Assembly: GCF_000615845.1 (NCBI RefSeq)
Contig: NZ_BAML01000016.1
Location: 1-35,579, forward strand
Direction of reading: 5' to 3'
Length of the DNA: 35,579 bases
DNA from: Ligilactobacillus hayakitensis DSM 18933 = JCM 14209
Lineage (GTDB): Bacteria > Bacillota > Bacilli > Lactobacillales > Lactobacillaceae
A program made the position numbers and the translations under genes. Of the stretch, positions 1 to 7,631 are shown one piece after another. How positions within the stretch are numbered: the first letter of the stretch is position 1; each line of letters starts with the position of its first letter. The notes below the pieces were generated by a model, which was given only the letters and a program-made list of their open reading frames with translations, had not been told where the DNA came from and made no database searches.

Positions 1-82
1 GGGGTATATCTTAATAATTTTTTATAATAAAAAATATATTTTTTATTTTTTTAAAAAAATATCACTTTTTTTTAAAAATAAA

Positions 83-110
83 AAAGGTTTGAGAAATTTC
101 TCAAACCTTT
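83..110 (-). terminator. Intrinsic terminator of the amino-acid permease gene
   Basis: A perfect 28-base palindrome (AAAGGTTTGAGAAA and its complement) lies just past the permease stop. Read on the minus strand it is followed by a T-rich run. Confidence 0.85.
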
Positions 111-118
111 ACACTTTA

Positions 119-1507
119 TTATTTAACTTTCTTCTTATTCTTAACTATAAAAATAATAGATAAAACAATTAAATATACTAATCCAACCGTTACTGAAATT
201 TGTGTATCTGGATTAATAAACATAAATAATACAATGATAACTAAAGCAATAATTGCTAAATAGTTAACATATGGGAAAAATGGCATCTTGAATGGATGAT
301 CTTTTAGCAAGTCTTTATTTTGCTTTCTAAAACGTAACTCTGAAACTAAAATTACAAACCAAGGTACTAATCCAGGTAATACACTTGAACTATATACGAT
401 TACGAATAAGCTTTCTGTTGATTTGCTTACAGTTGTTAAAATCACGTTTAAAATAAATCCAATTAAAATTCCTAACGAAATTGTTACAATCGCAACGTTT
501 GGAACAACATGCTTTGATAATTTACCAAAGATACCAGGTACTTCTTTGTCCATTGACATCTTAAATAACATCCGACTTGAACTGTAGATACCTGAGTTAG
601 CACCTGACATCGCAGCAGTTAAAACAACGAAGTTAATGATTCCAGCAGCCCCTGTAATCCCTACTTTCGCAAATGTTTCCACGAATGGTGAACCCACAGC
701 ATTTAATTGGTTCCAAGGATAAATTGAAACAATTACAAAAATTGCCCCAATATAGAAGATTAAAATTCGCCATACAATTGACTTAACTGAAGCCACAATT
801 GCATGTTTGGGATTGTTAGCTTCCCCAGCAGTAATCCCTAATAATTCAATTCCTTGATATGAACCAACAATAATTGAAAGGGAGAACATAAATCCTTTAA
901 AGCCACCTGTGAAAAATCCACCGTGTGACCAAAGATTTGATAAACCAATTGGATGCCAGTGGTTACCTAAACCTAAGAAGATAACTAATAATCCTAGGAT
1001 AATCATCAAGACAATTGTTACTACTTTAATCATTGCAAACCAAAATTCTAATGTTCCATATGCTTTAGCAGAAGCCAAATTAGCTAAGGTTAACATCACA
1101 ATTACAACAATTCCCGATATCCAATCAGGTAAGTTGGGCCACCAGTAATTCAAATACTCTGTTACCGCAATAACTTCACTGATCCCCACAACAATATATT
1201 GGAAAATATTACTCCATTTTGTAAGGTATCCAGCTAACGGATGGATGTACTCTGTTGCGTAATCAGCAAACGAACCGGTTCCTGGAGTGATGTAAATCAT
1301 TTCCCCTAAGGCACGCATAACTGCATAAAGCAATACTCCTACAAACGCATATGCCAGCAACACTGATGGTCCTGTCCATTTAATCGTTGAAGTTGAACCC
1401 ATAAATAATCCAACCCCAATTGTTCCACCAAGCGCAATCATTTCCATTTGGCCTGATGTTAACGTCCGATTCAGTCCACCATTTATTTTATTCTCTTTTT
1501 CCTTCAT
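119..1507 (-). CDS. Amino acid permease, APC superfamily (AAT-like)
   Basis: A 462-residue polytopic membrane protein that would import an amino acid by proton symport. It opens with the family pattern of a short polar N-terminus followed by LTSGQMEMIALGGTIGVGLF, the substrate-binding first helix of APC transporters. About twelve hydrophobic segments follow, with GEMIYITPGTGSF and the GxYSSSRMLF loop typical of the AAT/LysP/GabP branch. The C-terminus is a short lysine-rich tail. The ATG at 1507 is preceded by a GGGG-containing ribosome site. The gene stands alone, with its own terminator at 83-110. Upstream is a 250-base leader encoding a threonine-rich peptide and mutually exclusive hairpins, so threonine (possibly with serine or isoleucine) is the inferred substrate. 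Family assignment is firm; substrate is inference. Confidence 0.9.
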   Translation of the reverse strand: MKEKENKINGGLNRTLTSGQMEMIALGGTIGVGLFMGSTSTIKWTGPSVLLAYAFVGVLLYAVMRALGEMIYITPGTGSFADYATEYIHPLAGYLTKWSNIFQYIVVGISEVIAVTEYLNYWWPNLPDWISGIVVIVMLTLANLASAKAYGTLEFWFAMIKVVTIVLMIILGLLVIFLGLGNHWHPIGLSNLWSHGGFFTGGFKGFMFSLSIIVGSYQGIELLGITAGEANNPKHAIVASVKSIVWRILIFYIGAIFVIVSIYPWNQLNAVGSPFVETFAKVGITGAAGIINFVVLTAAMSGANSGIYSSSRMLFKMSMDKEVPGIFGKLSKHVVPNVAIVTISLGILIGFILNVILTTVSKSTESLFVIVYSSSVLPGLVPWFVILVSELRFRKQNKDLLKDHPFKMPFFPYVNYLAIIALVIIVLFMFINPDTQISVTVGLVYLIVLSIIFIVKNKKKVK

Positions 1508-1592
1508 AAAAAATCCCCATTTCTTACATAGCTACCTATTTATAATAGTTGAAATAGTTAGCTAAAAAAAGAGTCCCTACCTTTCTGTAATT

Positions 1593-1715
1593 AAAAAGCC
1601 AACCATCTCAACTTAACTCAACTGCGAGTTTGTGCTGATTAAGGTTAGCTTGTCTAATTAACATCTATTTTTTGTATGCCAAAATCCCTCAATCAACCTT
1701 AAGCTGTGATTGAGG
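1593..1715 (-). promoter_or_regulatory. Attenuator (regions 1-4) upstream of the permease gene
   Basis: Four segments can form two alternative folds. Segment 1 (1707-1715, CCTCAATCA) pairs with segment 2 (1687-1695, TGATTGAGG). Segment 3 (1643-1651, AAGCTAACC) pairs with segment 4 (1596-1604, GGTTGGCTT, one G-U), followed by five Ts at 1593-1597, which is an intrinsic-terminator shape. Segment 2 (TTAAGGTT, 1695-1702) is also perfectly complementary over 8 bases to segment 3 (AACCTTAA, 1639-1646), giving an antiterminator. The Thr codons of the leader peptide sit immediately before segment 1 and its stop codon lies in segment 2. This is the layout of classical ribosome-mediated amino-acid attenuators. 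Confidence 0.72.
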
Positions 1716-1764
1716 TGGTGGTTGTATTCATTTTTTTAAATTGTTTATAAATTAATTTTAACAT
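1699..1764 (-). CDS. Threonine-rich leader peptide (21 residues)
   Basis: A short open frame whose ATG (1762-1764) has a full AGGAGG Shine-Dalgarno 8 bases upstream (1773-1778). The peptide ends in MNTTTTSITA: four consecutive Thr codons (ACA ACC ACC ACC), Ser, Ile, Thr, Ala, then TAA. ACC looks uncommon in the surrounding AT-rich genes, which would sharpen stalling when charged tRNA-Thr is scarce. A -10-like TATAAT lies at 1813-1818; no clear -35 is seen. It is probably a regulatory peptide with no function in trans, comparable in design to the E. coli thr leader but not related by sequence. Confidence 0.7.
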   Translation of the reverse strand: MLKLIYKQFKKMNTTTTSITA

Positions 1765-1864
1765 AAGTACAACCTCCTACAGTTTGACTACATTTAAAGA
1801 TTAACACTAAATATTATATATTGCAATACTTATACACTTATTTCCCCACGTTTTCCTACTCTTC

Positions 1865-1893
1865 TTGATTAATATTCGGTTTTAAAGTAGAAT
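1865..1893 (+). promoter_or_regulatory. Promoter of the DUF554 gene
   Basis: TTGATT, a 17-base spacer and TAGAAT, placed about 30 bases before the start codon. Confidence 0.55.
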
Positions 1894-1924
1894 TATATCC
1901 AAAATTATCAAAAAGGGGCATTAC

Positions 1925-2641
1925 ATGGTCGGAATTGGAACAATCATTAATACATTTGCGGTTATTTTGGGCGGAATTTTAGGATATGTTTTCCAACGCC
2001 TCATTCCTACGAAAATCCAAAACACAGTGCTTAAAGCTATCGGTCTTGGAGTTATATTTATTGGAATTTCCGGAACATTAAGTAAAATGCTTATTATTTC
2101 AAATAATCATATCTCAACTACTGGAGAAATAATGTTGATTATCTCACTTTCTTTAGGAACTATTATTGGAGAACTACTTGATATTGATCAAAAATTTATC
2201 AATTTTGGTAATTTTTTACAATCAAAATTTTCTAAAACAAATAATTCAAAATTTAGCGAGGGCTTTATTCTTTCATCTTTAACTGTTTGCGTTGGGGCCA
2301 TGGCGATTGTCGGAAGTCTTCAAGACGGACTCAATCAGGATCCTTCAATTTTAATTACAAAATCATTAATTGATTTTATTGTGGTTTTATTATTCGCAAC
2401 AACTTACGGGATTGGTTGTAGCTTTGCTGCCCTTCCGATTTTTGTTTTCGAAGGTGGCATAACTTTATTGGCAGTTTTTATTAAGCCATTAATGACGACC
2501 AAAATGCTCAATGCTATATCTTTAGTTGGAAATTCATTAATTGTCCTTATCGGAGTTAACATGTTACTTAATCAAAAAATTAAAGTTTCAAACATGCTTC
2601 CTGCCTTATTAATTACCGTTATATACATTGTGTTAACATGA
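1925..2641 (+). CDS. DUF554 family membrane protein (YdfK/YqgA-like)
   Basis: A 238-residue polytopic membrane protein with about seven hydrophobic segments. The N-terminus MVGIGTIINTFAVILGGILG is characteristic of DUF554 proteins such as B. subtilis YdfK and E. coli YqgA. Further family signals are GEL near residue 79, CVGAMAIVGSLQDGL in the middle and a glycine-rich segment GIGCSFAALPIF. Length matches the family (about 230-240). Members are presumed integral membrane transporters but no substrate is established. The ATG at 1925 follows AAAAAGGGGC. It is a single-gene unit with its own promoter (1865-1893) and terminator (2641-2672), oriented against its neighbours. Confidence 0.85.
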   Translation: MVGIGTIINTFAVILGGILGYVFQRLIPTKIQNTVLKAIGLGVIFIGISGTLSKMLIISNNHISTTGEIMLIISLSLGTIIGELLDIDQKFINFGNFLQSKFSKTNNSKFSEGFILSSLTVCVGAMAIVGSLQDGLNQDPSILITKSLIDFIVVLLFATTYGIGCSFAALPIFVFEGGITLLAVFIKPLMTTKMLNAISLVGNSLIVLIGVNMLLNQKIKVSNMLPALLITVIYIVLT

Positions 2642-2672
2642 AAAAAGACATGCTATAGTGGCATGTCTTTTT
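2641..2672 (+). terminator. Bidirectional terminator between the DUF554 and cyclophilin genes
   Basis: The stem AAAAAGACATGC with its complement GCATGTCTTTTT encloses a 7-base loop and begins at the DUF554 stop codon. It can also end minus-strand transcription from the cyclophilin gene. Confidence 0.85.
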
Positions 2673-2687
2673 CTTTGTTCTATTATA

Positions 2688-3271
2688 CTAGTCTTGAATT
2701 TCAACTGCTTCAATCATAACATCATTAAGTGGCTTGTCAGCCATATCTTTTTTGACGTTGGCGATTTCATCAACAACATTCATTCCTGATTGAACTTGAC
2801 CAAAAACAGTATGTCTATGATCTACCAAGGTGTACCACCCTTTTGGTAAGCTTCAATAATATCTTTTGGATAACCCGCTGCTTCCATTTGGCCTGCTAAA
2901 TCAGCTGGGACATTTTGATTTTGAACGATAAAGAATTGACTTCCGTTCGTATTTGGACCAGCGTTAGCCATTGATAAAGCACCACGGATATTAAATAAAT
3001 CATTTGAAAATTCATCTTCAAATGATTCTCCATAGATACTTTGACCACCCATCCCTGTTCCTGTTGGGTCGCCACCTTGAATCATGAAATCACTGATTAC
3101 ACGGTGGAAAATTACTGAATCATAATATCCTTGCTTAGCTAATCCTACAAAGTTTGCCACTGTTTTAGGTGCTTGATCTGGGAATAACTTAATTACAATA
3201 TCTCCATGGTTAGTTTTAATTGTCGCAACTGGACCTTTTACATTATCTAAATCTAATTGTGGTAATGCCAT
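2688..3271 (-). pseudogene. Peptidyl-prolyl cis-trans isomerase (cyclophilin), interrupted by a frameshift
   Basis: Cytosolic cyclophilin, catalysing proline cis-trans isomerisation. The first 149 residues are in one frame: start [10 protein letters not shown], then catalytic-core signatures [21 protein letters not shown] and NTNGSQFFI. Translation ends prematurely at GGTPW. The next frame continues the family sequence without a gap (DHRHTVFGQVQSGMNVVDEI, ending AVEIQD, stop at 2688-2690). One base is missing in a Leu codon near 2824; restoring it would give about 194 residues, the usual length in lactobacilli. The ATG at 3271 is preceded by AGAGAGGA. The break is a single-base deletion, either a sequencing error or a recent inactivation. 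The lost tail holds conserved Trp/Leu/His cyclophilin positions. Confidence 0.85.
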
Positions 3272-3362
3272 TATTAAAATCCTCTCTTTTTCTCAATTTC
3301 TTTGACCATTTTATCATGTTTTTACTAACAAAATCTACTATGTTACCCTCCCCTTTCTTTCA

Positions 3363-3378
3363 TGTTCCACGTGAAACG
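3363..3378. other. parS-like centromere site
   Basis: TGTTCCACGTGAAACG differs from the B. subtilis parS consensus (TGTTCCACGTGAAACA) only at the last base. ParB/Spo0J sites cluster near origins, and this site is about 25 kb from dnaA. Confidence 0.8.
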
Positions 3379-3539
3379 CGTTATTAACTGTAACGAATTT
3401 TTTCTCCCTTTTGGCTTCTTTAAATTTTTCTTTTTCATACTTAAAATTAAATTTTTACAATTTTTTTAATTTTTCTTCCCTAACTAAAGGCCTTTATATC
3501 AACAAACAATTAATACTATCTACCAAAAATTAAAATTAG

Positions 3540-3556
3540 ATTAAAATCATTTTAAT
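3540..3556. promoter_or_regulatory. Inverted repeat just upstream of the oligopeptide-binding protein promoter
   Basis: ATTAAAATCATTTTAAT is a perfect 8-base inverted repeat around one base, ending 6 bases before the -35. It could be an operator. It does not match the CodY consensus and the base composition is very AT-rich. Confidence 0.3.
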
Positions 3557-3562
3557 TTTTAC

Positions 3563-3591
3563 TTGATTTTTTATCATCAGAAATTTAATAT
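3563..3591 (+). promoter_or_regulatory. Promoter of the oligopeptide-binding protein gene
   Basis: TTGATT, 17-base spacer, TAATAT; the start codon follows about 55 bases downstream. Confidence 0.6.
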
Positions 3592-3645
3592 ATAAAACGT
3601 TAGTTAAACTAAATAAATTTTATATACCGAAAGGATGTGAAGGTT

Positions 3646-5262
3646 ATGGACTTAAAGAAATCAGTACTTACAGGGGTGACTTTAGCGATTAGTGGTGTTT
3701 CATTAGTTGCCCTTACCCCAAATAAAGCACAAGCTTCTTCAGTATTAAACTGGAGTGAACCAACTGAATTACAAACATTAGATGTGTCAAAAGTTTTGGA
3801 CACTGTTAGTTCTGATATGCTTGGAAGTAGCATGGAAGGACTTTATCGTTTAGGAAATAATAGCGAGGTGACTCCAGGTATTGCTGAAAAGACCGAAGTA
3901 TCTGATGACGGACTTACATATACCTTTACACTTCGAAAAAATGCTAAATGGTCAAACGGTGATCCTGTGACTGCCAAAGACTTTGTTTATTCATGGCAAC
4001 GAACAGTTAATCCTAAGACTGGTTCCGAATATGCATATTTATTTAATGGAGTTAAAAATGCCGAAGCTGTTAATAAAGGAGAAAAGCCCCTCTCTGAACT
4101 AGGGGTTAAAGCAGATGGTGATTACAAGTTAGTTGTTAGTCTTGAACATCAAGTCCCTTATTTTAAAAAATTAATGGGATTCACTATCTTCTTCCCTCAA
4201 AATGAAAATGCTGTTAAGAAGTATGGTAAGAAATACGGTACTCAAGCAAAATATACAGTTTACAATGGTCCTTTCCAATTAAAGGACTGGAATGGCTCAA
4301 ACTTAAGTTGGAAACTTGTTAAAAATAAATCATACTGGGATAAGAAAAATGTTAAGTTAAGTGAAGCTAACTTCCAAGTTAACAAGAGTACTTCAACTTC
4401 ATACAATCTTTTCCAAAGTGGAAAGCTTGATTCAACTTACCTAAACTCAGAACAAGCAAAACAACTTAAGAACAAACCTGAATTTGTTTCACGAGAACAA
4501 GGTCGCATGAACTACCTTGAATTAAACGAAAATAACAAACTCTTTAAGAATGAAAAAGTTCGCCAAGCTGTTTCTTATGCAGTAAACAGAAAACAATTGG
4601 TTGATCACGTTTTAGGAAATGGTTCTCTTGCTCCAGAAGGAATTGTTTCTAAAGGCTTAATGAAATATGATGGTAAGGATTTCGCTGATGCTGCTAAGAC
4701 AAAAGAAGGCGTTTCTTACGATGCCAAAAAAGCCCAAAAACTCTGGGTAGAGGGTCTTAAAGAAGCTGGGGTTAAAAACCCATCAATTACTTTAGTTGGC
4801 GACGATACTGATGTTGCTAAAAACGTAACAGAATATCTTCAAAGTCAACTTCAAACTAACCTTAAAGGTCTTAAAGTAAAAGTTCTCAATGTTCCAATGA
4901 AGAATCGTATCTCTCGTGCTCAAGAAGGTAAATTTGATTTAATCCTTTCAGGTTGGGGGGCAGACTTCTCAGATCCAATCAGTTTCTTAGATTTATTTAC
5001 TTCAGATAATGCTCAAAACTACGGTAAGTGGAGCAACGAAGAATATGATAAATTAATTAAAGCTTCTAAAACAACTGATGCCGGTAATCCTGCTAAGCGT
5101 TGGGATGATATGGTTCAAGCTTCTAAAGTCTTAAGCCAAAACCAAGGTGTCGTGCCATTGTATCAATTATCACAAGCTACAATGATGAATAAAAATGTTA
5201 AGGGACTTGTATACAACACCGCAGGTATCCAATATAACTTTAAAGAAGTTAATGTTAAATAA
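3646..5262 (+). CDS. Oligopeptide ABC transporter substrate-binding protein (OppA family), no lipobox
   Basis: A 538-residue extracytoplasmic solute-binding protein of family 5 (SBP_bac_5). Residues 1 to about 32 are a signal peptide (MDLKKSVLTG, hydrophobic core, then KAQA|SS). The mature part begins LNWSEPTELQTLD and has the family signature around GLTYTFTLRKNAKWSNGDPVTAKDFVYSWQ, written here only as a stretch near residues 90-120. OppA proteins are normally lipoproteins. Here the h-region ends SLVALTPNKAQAS with no cysteine, so it looks signal-peptidase-I cleaved rather than lipid-anchored. The ATG at 3646 has AAAGGA 10 bases upstream; a GTG at 3637 would be too close to that site. No opp permease or ATPase genes are adjacent, so it is an orphan that must use a transporter encoded elsewhere. 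Confidence 0.9.
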   Translation: MDLKKSVLTGVTLAISGVSLVALTPNKAQASSVLNWSEPTELQTLDVSKVLDTVSSDMLGSSMEGLYRLGNNSEVTPGIAEKTEVSDDGLTYTFTLRKNAKWSNGDPVTAKDFVYSWQRTVNPKTGSEYAYLFNGVKNAEAVNKGEKPLSELGVKADGDYKLVVSLEHQVPYFKKLMGFTIFFPQNENAVKKYGKKYGTQAKYTVYNGPFQLKDWNGSNLSWKLVKNKSYWDKKNVKLSEANFQVNKSTSTSYNLFQSGKLDSTYLNSEQAKQLKNKPEFVSREQGRMNYLELNENNKLFKNEKVRQAVSYAVNRKQLVDHVLGNGSLAPEGIVSKGLMKYDGKDFADAAKTKEGVSYDAKKAQKLWVEGLKEAGVKNPSITLVGDDTDVAKNVTEYLQSQLQTNLKGLKVKVLNVPMKNRISRAQEGKFDLILSGWGADFSDPISFLDLFTSDNAQNYGKWSNEEYDKLIKASKTTDAGNPAKRWDDMVQASKVLSQNQGVVPLYQLSQATMMNKNVKGLVYNTAGIQYNFKEVNVK

Positions 5263-5293
5263 AAAAAAGCTCGCCTTTTGGCGAGCTTTTTTT
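5262..5293. terminator. Bidirectional terminator between convergent genes
   Basis: Stem GCTCGCC/GGCGAGC with a TTTT loop, flanked by A7 and T7 so it works on both strands. It directly follows the oligopeptide-binding protein stop, and its T-run overlaps the stop codon of the AmaP-like gene (5292-5294). Confidence 0.92.
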
Positions 5294-5819
5294 AGCTAGG
5301 AAATGGTTTAACACTTACTTCTAAGTTTCCCAAAGCGATTCCTAAAGTTGTTTTTAAATGCCCTTCGATTTTTCTATCAATTTTATCTTTGACTTTATAC
5401 ACAGGCATGTTTTGCGCGCAGACTCCTTTAATTTTTACATTTGCTTTTGCGCAATTTGGAATAACTTTAACTTCAACATCGAAGCTATCTAACCCTGAAT
5501 TTTCATATAATTGTTGTTTCAAAGAATCCTCAACCATTGTCTTGTCCACGCGGACACGCAAATTTTTTCCTTGATGCACAATCATTGATTCAGCAACCGT
5601 CGGCGTCATGGATACAATCCAAATTGAAAAAATACTCGTTAATATAAAATAGATTACTACAAAAAAGACATTTATATGCCCGATCGGCGACATAAAATAT
5701 CTAAATAACCACTGACTTATTTGCCCCTGCGGACAAAAACGGAGCATAAAACCAATTATTCCCATTAAAGCCTGTAAAATAAAAACCCCTACCATTATTT
5801 GTTTTTTCCACTTTTCCAC
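5292..5819 (-). CDS. AmaP-like alkaline shock response membrane anchor protein
   Basis: A 175-residue protein with two hydrophobic hairpin segments (about residues 8-30 and 48-72) followed by a cytosolic Asp23-like domain (GKNLRVRVDK..., FDVEVKVIPNCAKANVKIKG). This matches AmaP, which anchors Asp23 at the membrane in Staphylococcus and lactobacilli. I chose the GTG at 5819 (MEKWKKQ...) because GAGGTG lies 7 bases before it; a longer frame to 5852 has no such site. asp23 and glsB, which usually accompany amaP, are not nearby. The stop codon is inside the shared terminator. Assignment is moderately confident; role in cell-envelope stress is by family. Confidence 0.7.
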   Translation of the reverse strand: MEKWKKQIMVGVFILQALMGIIGFMLRFCPQGQISQWLFRYFMSPIGHINVFFVVIYFILTSIFSIWIVSMTPTVAESMIVHQGKNLRVRVDKTMVEDSLKQQLYENSGLDSFDVEVKVIPNCAKANVKIKGVCAQNMPVYKVKDKIDRKIEGHLKTTLGIALGNLEVSVKPFPS

Positions 5820-5919
5820 GAAATTACACCTCTTTTTTGTAAGCATTTTCACTATTACCCTATCTTATCGTATCCTTTCTAAATTCTTGTAAAAAAAATC
5901 TTGGTTTTTTCTTAAAATC

Positions 5920-5958
5920 AAAAAAGCCATCTATGATTTTCACGTAATCACAAATGGC
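5920..5958 (-). terminator. Terminator of the drug-exporter gene
   Basis: Stem GCCAT/ATGGC extended by TGATT/AATCA; read on the minus strand it is followed by TTTTTT. Confidence 0.75.
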
Positions 5959-5968
5959 GTTTCCATAA

Positions 5969-7423
5969 TTATTTTGATTTTTTATTGAAGTAATAATTCG
6001 TAATATAAGCTAAAACAATTAAAACTAAGGCGGTTAACATAATGTTATGCAATCCAAAATGCAGATATGTCCGCATTTGGGGCAATAATTTTTGCGGTAA
6101 TGATCCAACGGCTTGTGCATCACTTAATTTATTCATCATTTCTAAAGTTACTTTACCGCCACTTTGTTTAATGATATGCATCAATGATAAATTCATCACG
6201 ACTCCATAAATTGCTGACATAAATGTTTGGGCTAAGATTCGAATTAAATAACTTAATGATGTTGCAACTGCCATATCGTTTTGGTCAACATCAATTTGAA
6301 CCTTAACTTGAAGCAAAACAAAAATAAAACCGACTCCAAATCCAGAAAAAGCTCCTAAGAACATCAACATCGGATAAGAAATATTAACGCTTGTCAACAT
6401 TAATCCAAAAATTGAAATGCCGATACATGTAATTCCTAGCACCAATAACTGATAGTTTTTCCACCGTGCTTGGAAAAAAGATACTACCTGGGCGCCGATT
6501 AAATCTGTAATCGAGTTAGGAATCAATGCCATCCCCCCAATAAGGGCACTTACACCTAATAAGCCTTGAGCCCACATTGGAAGATAGATATTAATTCCAA
6601 TAAAAGCTCCCCAAGCTAAAGAGAACAATATATAATCCCCAACTAAAGTTTTATTTTTAAATAATTCCATATTAATTAATGGATCTTTTTGTTTAATCTC
6701 ATACCTTACGAATGCGGTCATAATAATGATTCCAAGGATAAATACAACTAATAATACCCAGTTGTTCATTAATCCCAACATCTGTAAGGCAAATAAAATC
6801 ATACTCAAACCAACGACTAAGAAAATTGATCCTAATAAATCAAACGGACCTTTATCTAACTGGCGTTGTTCTTGATAAAATAATCCAATTAATAACATTG
6901 ACGCCAAGCCAATTGGAATATTGATATAAAATACCCATTTCCAAGAAAATGTATCAACAATCCAACCCCCGATTATGGGACCAGCAATCGCCGCTGCACT
7001 AAAGCCCCCGGCTAAATAGCCTAAGACTTTCGTTCGTTGCTTAATATTGGTAAATACATAACCCAACATAATATAAGGAAGAGCTCCCATTCCTCCGGCA
7101 CCAATCCCCATTAAGCCACGCGCAAATACAAAAAAAGGCATACTCTTTGCTAAACCACCTAAGGCTGAACTAATTACAAACAGTAATAAGGACGCATTGA
7201 AGGCGAATTTGTTCCCCATTTTTTCACCAAACTTACTCCAAAGTGGCGTTGAAACTGACATTCCAAATAAGAATAAGGCAATGCTCCAGCCCATATATTC
7301 AATTCCCTTTAAATCAGCGATTATTGCTGGTAAAGCGGTATTGATAATTGTTCCATCTAAGCCAGCCATAATATTCGCTAGTAATAATGCCAGGGTTAAA
7401 GCATTTATTTGTCTTTTTTTCAC
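5969..7423 (-). CDS. MFS multidrug exporter, DHA2 (14-helix, EmrB/QacA) family
   Basis: A 484-residue major facilitator with about 14 hydrophobic segments, expected to export drugs or toxic compounds by proton antiport. Signals include the helix 1 motif LDGTIINTALPAI (DHA2 motif D1), motif A-like PLWSKFGEKMGNK in the first cytoplasmic loop, RGLMGIGAGGMGALPY in helix 4, and antiporter motif C in helix 5 (GGFSAAAIAGPIIGGWI). The start is GTG at 7423, preceded by GGGAGGAG. The promoter TTGACC-16-TAAAGT lies at 7457-7484. No adjacent regulator gene (TetR/MarR) is seen, so the inducer and substrate are unknown. Confidence 0.9.
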   Translation of the reverse strand: MKKRQINALTLALLLANIMAGLDGTIINTALPAIIADLKGIEYMGWSIALFLFGMSVSTPLWSKFGEKMGNKFAFNASLLLFVISSALGGLAKSMPFFVFARGLMGIGAGGMGALPYIMLGYVFTNIKQRTKVLGYLAGGFSAAAIAGPIIGGWIVDTFSWKWVFYINIPIGLASMLLIGLFYQEQRQLDKGPFDLLGSIFLVVGLSMILFALQMLGLMNNWVLLVVFILGIIIMTAFVRYEIKQKDPLINMELFKNKTLVGDYILFSLAWGAFIGINIYLPMWAQGLLGVSALIGGMALIPNSITDLIGAQVVSFFQARWKNYQLLVLGITCIGISIFGLMLTSVNISYPMLMFLGAFSGFGVGFIFVLLQVKVQIDVDQNDMAVATSLSYLIRILAQTFMSAIYGVVMNLSLMHIIKQSGGKVTLEMMNKLSDAQAVGSLPQKLLPQMRTYLHFGLHNIMLTALVLIVLAYITNYYFNKKSK

Positions 7424-7456
7424 TAGTTATCTCCTCCCTTTTATCCTTTTATATCT

Positions 7457-7484
7457 ACTTTATCCTAATATTCTTATTGGTCAA
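7457..7484 (-). promoter_or_regulatory. Promoter of the drug-exporter gene
   Basis: On the minus strand TTGACC, 16-base spacer, TAAAGT, about 35 bases before the GTG start. Confidence 0.6.
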
Positions 7485-7548
7485 GTTTAAATCAATTTAT
7501 TAGTGTTCAATATTTATCGAAATATTTACTTTAAATAAGCGATTTTTA

Positions 7549-7577
7549 TTGTTTTTTCGCTTTTTTTCGATTATAGT
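7549..7577 (+). promoter_or_regulatory. Promoter of the L,D-transpeptidase gene
   Basis: TTGTTT, 17-base spacer, TATAGT, upstream of the transpeptidase gene. Confidence 0.5.
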
Positions 7578-7631
7578 TATTAAAGAAATGAGAATTATAT
7601 TTATGAAAATTAAAATTAATAATTTTTTGGG

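Larger units (their letters stand above)
3272..3645. other. Gene-free divergent intergenic region
   Basis: A 374-base AT-rich gap between the divergent cyclophilin and oligopeptide-binding protein genes. It holds a parS-like palindrome (3363-3378), a perfect 8+1+8 inverted repeat (3540-3556) and the oppA-type promoter (3563-3591). I see no gene in it. Confidence 0.7.

Noticed and set aside
1593-1800. T-box riboswitch upstream of the permease
   Set aside because: No conserved T-box sequence (GGGTGG-ACCGCG type) is present; the leader-peptide model explains the pairing better.
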